From positions 10,612,001 to 10,676,000 of the forward strand of contig NC_053046.1 in assembly GCF_003473485.1 (NCBI RefSeq): a stretch of 64,000 nucleotides of DNA. Direction: 5' to 3'. A program made the position numbers and the translations under genes. The stretch is from Medicago truncatula (Eukaryota > Streptophyta > Magnoliopsida > Fabales > Fabaceae). Position 1 is the first letter of the stretch. Each line of letters begins with the position of its first letter. The notes beneath the pieces were generated by a model. That model was not told the origin of the DNA and searched no databases. It was given only the letters and a program-made list of their open reading frames with translations. This document shows positions 57,516 through 64,000 of the stretch, in pieces.

Positions 57516-58437
57516 CTCCCTCCGACAAATAATAAGCGAGTCTTCATTGAGGGGTGATTTTGGGTCAATTCTTGACCTGAAATCACCCCTCTTCATCTTT
57601 TTCTCTTTATTTCAATCTAAATAAGTGATTTTCACATAGATCTAGGTTTTTTTCTTTGAAGAAATGATATTTGAACATCCATTTTATGACAACTTTTGTG
57701 ACAACTTTCTCTTTCATACTCACATTACTTTTTACTTTATCTCTCTATTGCTTTGATTTTCGTGCACATACCAACTTTTTCTTTGTAAATTATGGTTGTC
57801 ACAAAAGTTGTCAACCAAATGGTTGTTCAAATAACACTCCTCTTTTCTTTGTGATTTCATCATCTAAGTGTGGTTTGTTGTTCGTCGTCTTGTGCGGCGT
57901 TGTTTGATTTACCGTCTTCGTGCGGTGTTCATTTGATTCTTACAGAAAAATTTATTATTCAATCAAATATTTGGGCGTCAACGTTGCAGATCCGGAGGCC
58001 ATGGATATTCCGGTCACTTTAATTTTATCATATGTTTTTGTAGGCATTATGCCGTTATATGGTATTAAATTGGATGTTGTGAGTGTTCGCAGATTCATCA
58101 TTTACGTTTTTAACGGTGTTGAATGATGTAATCTCTCGATTTGAATGAATGAATATCATTTTATTTTTGTCAAAAAAAAGTGAGTCATTTATAAAAAGTA
58201 TTGTCTTAAAATAATGACTCATTTTACTTTTCAATACAATATTAATTAAAACTCTTGATTAATATTACTTTCACCATTATATTCTAGGAGTACTTTGCAT
58301 TTATGTTAATGGTAAATGTACCAATATTTGTCAAGAGCACTTAAAGCCATTTATTTCTTTCATTCACTAATACATTTTTCTTGATAATGATAAGTGTTAA
58401 ATGAGGATAATACTAACTTAATTTGGGACGGAGGGAG
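57516..58437. mobile_element. Stowaway-like MITE with a nested retroposon
   Basis: Outer ends CTCCCTCCGACAAATAATAA and TTGGGACGGAGGGAG are inverted. TA precedes the left end but TT follows the right end, so the target duplication is imperfect. The middle (about 57560-58178) is unlike MITE DNA, contains runs such as CGTCTTGTGCGGCGTTGTTT and ends in a short A-run near 58170-58178, suggesting an inserted retroposon. Open frames 57671-57907 and 57920-58126 have no recognisable domain. Confidence 0.5.
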
Positions 58438-58651
58438 TTCTAACCTTATTAATTAATTTTTGTTAATGAAATAGTTAATTATTTTGAAATTCAATAAACA
58501 AGAGCAGCTTAAAAAAAATTATTTAATTTTCCTCCATACAAATAACTCGGGAGTTGTTGTTTGTTCTAAAAATATATAGCAAACTGTCATTACTGAGTAA
58601 TTAGTAAAACTAGTTAATACCTAAAGGTATGAGAATTCCAAGAAACATTAA

Positions 58652-58881
58652 TGGTGCGTTTGGATGGAGGATTTAGGAGGGGAAAAGGGAGGGGAGGATT
58701 TACTTTTTATTTTTAAATTACGGACACTATGAAATGTTTTTCTAAAATAAATTAAGTGTGATTGAAGTATCATGGTAATATGTTAACTTTTTATAAAACA
58801 TTTCATAGTATCCGTAATTTAAAAACAAAAAGTAAACTTTCTCCTCCCTTCCCCTCCCAAACTTTCAATCCAAACACACCC
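58652..58881. mobile_element. Tourist/Harbinger-type MITE
   Basis: The 230-bp element has ends (T)GGTGCGTTTGGATGGAGG and CAATCCAAACACACCC, flanked by TAA (58649-58651 and 58882-58884). G-rich subterminal sequence (GAGGGGAAAAGGGAGGGGAG) resembles the 4.8-kb Harbinger element at 50432. The interior is a long inverted repeat (AAATTACGGA.ACTATGAAATG). Confidence 0.8.
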
Positions 58882-58884
58882 TAA

Positions 58885-59778
58885 ATGTTTCACGAGCTTG
58901 TTATGTACCTTGAGGAGCATAGTCAAGAAAAGTTATGCTAAGCATATCTTAAAATTGTCAGAGTGCATGAGAAAAGGCCTTCTTTTTCTTTTTGCTCATC
59001 AACCAGCCAAACTTTTTCTTGAATTTCCAATATAATATTTGCAAAACATATCATTTTCTGAAAGATCATTGTCTCATAGTTTATGTATTTTCAGTATGAA
59101 GTTTCATTGAACACATCAACTAATCGTGCATGAATTCAAAATGTGTATATTAAATCGACAACATGCTCTTTTTGTGGACTTCATTATATATAATTACTAA
59201 ATTCAGATCTTGGCTACAACAATTTGTACCACCAATTTGAATCTCTTTTCATTTGTTCTTCTGTGTTAATTAAGGAATTTTGTTGTCCTAATTTCTGACA
59301 TTTACATTCGAAACTAACTGCTATTCGATTATTAGTAGAAAACATAGTGTCCTCTTTGCTTAAGTGCATCAAGGTGTGTTTTTTTCTCTTTTGGGAATAC
59401 ATTAAGGTGTGATTTGACAATATATTTTTCTACCCCAACAGACAGAAAATTTAAATGGAACAGACACTAGAAGGGCTTCAAGAAGGGCGTTTTGACATTT
59501 TGTAAGGTATGTTGATGTTAGGACTGTTCGTGGTTCAGTTAATGAAGGAAATCGAACTAAACTGTTATAACAGTTAGACAAAAATGAACCGAAACATTAA
59601 TGGTTCGTCCAGAACTGGACTGGTATATAACTACAATCATTCAACTTCTCATGTATCTTTGTATATTGTAGTTTAGTAATTTTCAAAAACTTAACAAGAT
59701 GTCAGAAAATTAAATTAACTACATAATCAGGTAAGAGCATAAGCTATGGCTTATGGAATTAAGCATCAAAATTCTCAA
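58885..59778. other. Spacer downstream of LRR kinase 5
   Basis: No gene. A degenerate repeat of the GGTTCAGTTAATGAA / CATTAATGGTTCGTC type occupies about 59510-59630. Mostly AT-rich sequence otherwise. Confidence 0.5.
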
Positions 59779-62700
59779 TCAAACCCCACCAGAAAGAAAG
59801 GCCTTTTTTATCATGCCTAACTCTCTCATGACATTAACTATGTTCATTCTTTCTTTTGGTGATTTCACTGAACAAGCAAGTCCAATCCTGAAAAGTGAAA
59901 CTAAACACTTCTCTACAGTTGGAGTGAAATTTCCACAGTTTCCTTCTTCTATTTCTTCTTCTTCATTTCTTGGTACAAGATGTGGATCCAAAATCTGTAT
60001 AATATTATTAGGAAATGAAATTCCAACAAACATATGCAAATTTTGACCTTCTTCAAACATTCCATCTGTTGGTCTTCTTCCGGTAAGCATTTCCAACATA
60101 AGCACCCCGAAGCTATACATGTCACCATATGTGGATATTTCAGAACCCATTCCATACTCTAAAAGATAAAACAGAAACATTTAATACTATGTAATTAGTA
60201 AAATATATAACATAAATCATAAGATAGGAAAATTCAAAGAAAACTAAATGATCTAAAAGTATAGAAAGTACCTGGAGGAGCATAGCCAACAGTCCCTTTA
60301 ATTCCAATTGTACTAGTTTCCTTGTTAGAGGTATTGTCAATGGCTGAGACAAGTCTTGCTATGCCAAAATCACTCACATGAGCAACCATGTCGTCATCAA
60401 GAAGGACATTACTTGGCTTTAGATCACAATGAATGACCGCTTGCTCACATTCATGATGAAGGTAATGTAATACAGAAGCAATGTCAACAATGATATTCAG
60501 TCGTTGATCAAGGTCCAACATTCTTTGAATCCCTGCATTCATTATACCTGGATGTAGCCATTGTTCTAGGTTTCCGTTGTTCATGTATTCAAACACTAAA
60601 GCCTTAAACTCTTGACCTTTGTAATCGGTACTCGAACAACATGTCAAAACCTTAACCAAATTTCTATGCCTCATATTTTTTAGTGCATTACATTCAACAA
60701 CGAAGCTCTTGTGAGATCCCTTTTTTTGAAGGTTCAGGACCTTTATGGCAACAACTTTATCTTCTGATGCAAGATTTCCTTTGTACACAGAACCAAAACT
60801 TCCTAATCCAACCAGGTTTCTAGCAGAAAATCCATCAGTTCCTTGGTGAAGGTCTTTGTATGAAACCCTAGCAAGCGGGTCAATTATTGGTAGATCATAC
60901 AATTGTTTCTTGTTTCTTTTCCTCATTTGGTAGATAGTTAGAATAATTGTCACCATGAGAAGAATAGATGCCACACTAACTATCACTACTATCAACTTAA
61001 TATGGTGTTTTGCAGATTTCATATCTTTGGCAAGGCATGGTTGTAGATGAAGCTCTGAAATACCTCCACAAAGTTTATCGTTTCCAGTCACAACTAACCT
61101 ACTTATATTTCCAAAGACACCTTCTTTCGGTACTTCTCCTTCCAACATGTTGAAAGAAACATTCAAGTGTTCTAAAACTGATATACTTTGTAGAACATTT
61201 GGAATTGGTCCATACAACCGATTTCTTGACAAGTCTAAATATTGAAGACCTTTAAGTGAAGCCAATGTGGATGGAATGGTTCCGTTGAACGAGTTCCCTT
61301 GCAAAGAAAGGTATTCTAAGACTATGCATTCACCAATGGTTCTAGGAATCTCACCTGATAGATAATTATCGGAGATATCTAACTCATTGATATTTCTTAG
61401 CATACCCACTTCTCTCGGTAAGCTACCACTCAATGTGTTATTTGACAAATTCAGTATGTTTGTTAGGGAGGAAAGACTTAAAACCTCTATGGGTATGGTT
61501 CCTCGGAGAATGTTTTGTGAAAGGTCTAGGTATTGTAGCTTTTGGCAATATCCAATGCTTGAAGGAATGTTTCCTTCCAACATATTATCTCCTACACTAA
61601 AAAAAAATAAATGAGTGAGGTTGCCTATGATGGGTGGTATCATTCCTGACAACCTATTTCCATTCAGTACTAATCTTTGCATCCTCTCAAACTTCCCAAA
61701 AGTAGTAGGAATAATTCCTTCAAAGTGGTTATATTCCAAGCTTAAGTGAATTAAACCAATTAGATTTCCTAATTCTGCAGGAATTTTTTCAGACATCTGA
61801 TTACCCCCAACATATAGCTGACTAAGTTGAGTGGATAAATTGCCTACAAAATTTGGCAAGTTACCTCCAAAATTATTATAAGCTATAGAAATCACGGTTA
61901 GTTTACTACAGTTTGTCAAGGTTTTTAAAAATTCTAAATCCTTAGTTGTATTGTCTCCTAAATTGTTAAATTCTAGATTTAGCCGTTGAAGATCATGTAA
62001 ATTCCCCAGACTTGGAACTTGTCCGAGCAAATTATTTTGATCAGATAAGTCGAGTTCTTTTAGGGAAGAAGCATTTGCAATGGAAATAGGGATTGTACCT
62101 GAGAATTGATTGGATGCAATATAGAAACATTGAAGATTGGAAAGGGTGTTGAACATATTTGATGGAAGAGATCCATTAAATTTATTGAGTGTTACTGAGA
62201 TATAAGTAAGAGATGACATATTATAAAAACAAGAATGAAATGTACCAGATAGTCTGTTACTAAACACTGTAATTTTTGTCAAGTGTTTGAGGCTGCACAT
62301 TTCTTGTGGTATATCTCCCTCTAAGTGATTCATATCCATTGATATAATAGTTAGAGATGAAATATTTCCTATGGATGGTTGAATTCTTCCGGTTAAATTG
62401 TTATTTGTAAGCTCCAACAACTGAAGCTTATGAAGAGAGCTAATTCGAATTGGTATTTTACCAATCAGATGATTTCCAGATAAGAATAAGTATTCAAGAT
62501 CAGAGCAACTTGTCAAGTTTGTAGGAATCTCCCCTGTCATTGAGTTATTGGAGAGAACGAGTTGCTGCAATCGTGACAACTGACCGAGTTCATGAGGGAT
62601 ATTTCCAAAGAAACTATTTTTTGCAAGGATGAGGTTTGTCAAAAAAGAGAGATTGCCTACATGGGGAGATATGACTCCATGCAAATTAAATCCATCTAAG

Positions 62701-62933
62701 TCTAGCTCTGTAACTCTTTGATGCATGGGATTACATGTAATTCCATGCCAATTACAGTAGTGATTTGAAGTATTCCAAGAGGCCAAGATTCCATATGGGT
62801 CATTAGAAATTGATTCTTTGAATTTGAGTAACGCTAAGTAATCTGTCTTGTTTCCTAAGGTAGAGGTAATTGTGTTTTGGACAAAGTTGAGAGTAAAGAG
62901 AAGAGATAACCAAAATGAAAATGTTGGAAACAT
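59779..62933 (-). CDS. LRR receptor-like serine/threonine kinase 5 (subfamily XII, intact)
   Basis: Intact gene on the minus strand: exon 1 62933-60272, intron 60271-60159 (113 bp, GT-AG), exon 2 60158-59779, together 1,013 residues. Signal peptide (MFPTFSFWLSLLFTLNFVQ), LRRNT (NKTDYLALLKFKE; CNWHGITC), about 22 LRRs, membrane segment near 640-665 (IVVIVSVASILLMVTIILTI) and kinase with GLGSFGSVYKG, VVAIKVL, HCDLKPSN, DFGIARL and PEYGMG across the splice. It is a non-RD kinase, as in copies 3 and 4, expected at the plasma membrane as a surface receptor; the ligand is unknown. The LRR sequence has diverged more from copies 2-4 than those have from each other. It ends KKAFLSGGV. A TATA-like TATATAAT lies near 63001-63010. 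Confidence 0.94.
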
Positions 62934-62997
62934 GATTGGAAAAGGTTTTGAGGAACAAGGGAATATTTTGGATTGTGTAATTTGAACATGATGATTA

Positions 62998-63012
62998 GAT
63001 ATTATATACTGT
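62998..63012 (-). promoter_or_regulatory. TATA-like box of LRR kinase 5
   Basis: The minus strand reads CAGTATATAATATC about 70 bp before the ATG at 62933. Spacing suits a plant core promoter. Confidence 0.5.
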
Positions 63013-63566
63013 TTTCATATATGAGTGGGAACACAAAAGGTAGCAATTTAATTCAATCTTACATTTAGACTATTTATATCGATCGTGTTCTTTTTCTTCT
63101 ACTATTAAATTGCTATAAAGGGATTTGGAAATTTGTAGGAAATGCGTGACAAGGAAGCACACTCCTTCAGTTTGCTTTATTGGCTAAAGTAATGAGTACT
63201 AGTTTTTTTTTTTTTTTTTGACACAGTAATGAGTACTAGTTTATTAACCATGTTTCTGGTATTGTTGTATAAGTCATTATCATAAGTGGTTGGATGCTCC
63301 ACTAATTAATTACAACTAAACGATTCGTAACTAGGCACACTCTTTTTTACCATTTTCTTGGAATTGTCAAAAGTGTTTGATTTTGGGCTAAGTTGAAAAT
63401 AAAAGAAGATTTGACAGCATGGAATCAGAACATTTTTGGTTAGATATACATGAGTGGGAACACCAAAAGATGCATGTTTTTCTTTGTCTATTGTGAACGG
63501 AACTGTCAAAAGGAGTATTAACTTTAGGGTTTCGTTAACATTTTCCTTATTAATTGAATGAATAAA
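63013..63566. other. Upstream DNA of LRR kinase 5
   Basis: No other gene. A short T-run with TTTGACA at about 63205-63224 lies between two copies of AATGAGTACTAGTTT (63191 and 63228), resembling a small retroposon tail with a target duplication. Confidence 0.4.
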
Positions 63567-63740
63567 TGTTAACTTGTGCCTTAAGGCACAAGTTAATGGG
63601 ACAAATATAGAATTTTTTTTGTTGGAATTCGTGCATTAATTTTTTTTTAACTTTTAATTAATTGAATGCACAAGTATTAAGGAAATATTTCTATTTTTGG
63701 ATTGCTTAACATGTACTCTTAGGACACAAGTTAGCATGAC
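63567..63740. mobile_element. Small MITE with subterminal hairpins (second copy)
   Basis: The left end holds a near-perfect 28-bp palindrome, split as TTAACTTGTGCCTT and AAGGCACAAGTTAA. The right end has CTTAGGACACAAGTTAGCAT. Same family as 56083-56257. Confidence 0.65.
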
Positions 63741-63744
63741 TTTA

Positions 63745-64000
63745 TTTATTACTCTCCCTTCATCCCATAATTGAGTCATTTTAACATTTCATACATATTA
63801 AATATATAAATGAAAGAGAAAAATTATTTTAGGCTTAAATGTACTTTTGATCCCTTTTGATAAAAAAATAAACTTTTAATCCTCCTATTTATATAACTCA
63901 TTTATGATGTGGTGTTTAAGTGACTGTAGTGAGGTGGAGTAAATATTTTCCACATCATCATTTTGATTAAAATTAAATAATTTATTTTGTATAATTAATT
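63745..64000. repeat. MITE ends running off the window
   Basis: CTCTCCCTTCATCCCATAAT at about 63752 looks like a Stowaway-type left end. AGGCTTAAATGTACTTTTGATCC at about 63830 resembles the TIR of the element at 4376. Partners would lie beyond 64000. Confidence 0.4.

Overview
The window reads as nuclear DNA of a legume, most probably Medicago truncatula or a close relative. Evidence: AT-rich intergenic DNA, plant-type GT-AG introns, legume-style SINEs (including an Au SINE) and MITEs, and a cluster of subfamily XII LRR receptor kinases. The species call is an inference. I assigned splice sites by hand and did not run any search.

Layout. (1) 0.8-20.8 kb, plus strand: four tandem LRR receptor-like kinase copies in graded states of decay. 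Copy 1 is split by a solo copia-type LTR and lacks its kinase. Copy 2 has frameshifts, a stop, a Tourist-type MITE in the LRR region and no kinase. Copy 3 is complete except for one missing base and a lost start codon. Copy 4 is intact. PPR-gene debris and partial copies of the RopGEF 3' end lie between copies 3 and 4. (2) 22.2-30.5 kb, minus strand: a complete RopGEF (PRONE) gene, seven coding exons plus a likely 5' UTR exon. (3) 30.7-41.0 kb: a transposon-rich spacer with nested MITEs, a long inverted repeat made of PHD-finger gene fragments, and a truncated Ty1/copia element. (4) 41.1-49.1 kb, minus strand: a bystin/ENP1 ribosome-biogenesis gene whose introns carry SINEs, RTE-type LINE pieces and MITEs. 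(5) 49.9-55.3 kb: a hAT-type MITE next to a nearly intact 4.8-kb PIF/Harbinger transposon. A related unoccupied site at 55.9-56.0 kb shows the sequence before both insertions. (6) 55.3-59.7 kb: MITE-rich DNA. (7) 59.8-62.9 kb, minus strand: a second intact LRR receptor kinase.

Functionally there are two conserved housekeeping or signalling genes, RopGEF and bystin, whose Arabidopsis counterparts I recall as adjacent loci on chromosome 1. They are flanked by a fast-evolving array of non-RD receptor kinases of the type used for perception at the cell surface. Most unusual structure here can be read as transposon insertion with clean target-site duplications. The most novel-looking item is the PHD-finger gene-fragment hairpin at 33.5-34.1 kb, a candidate small-RNA locus.
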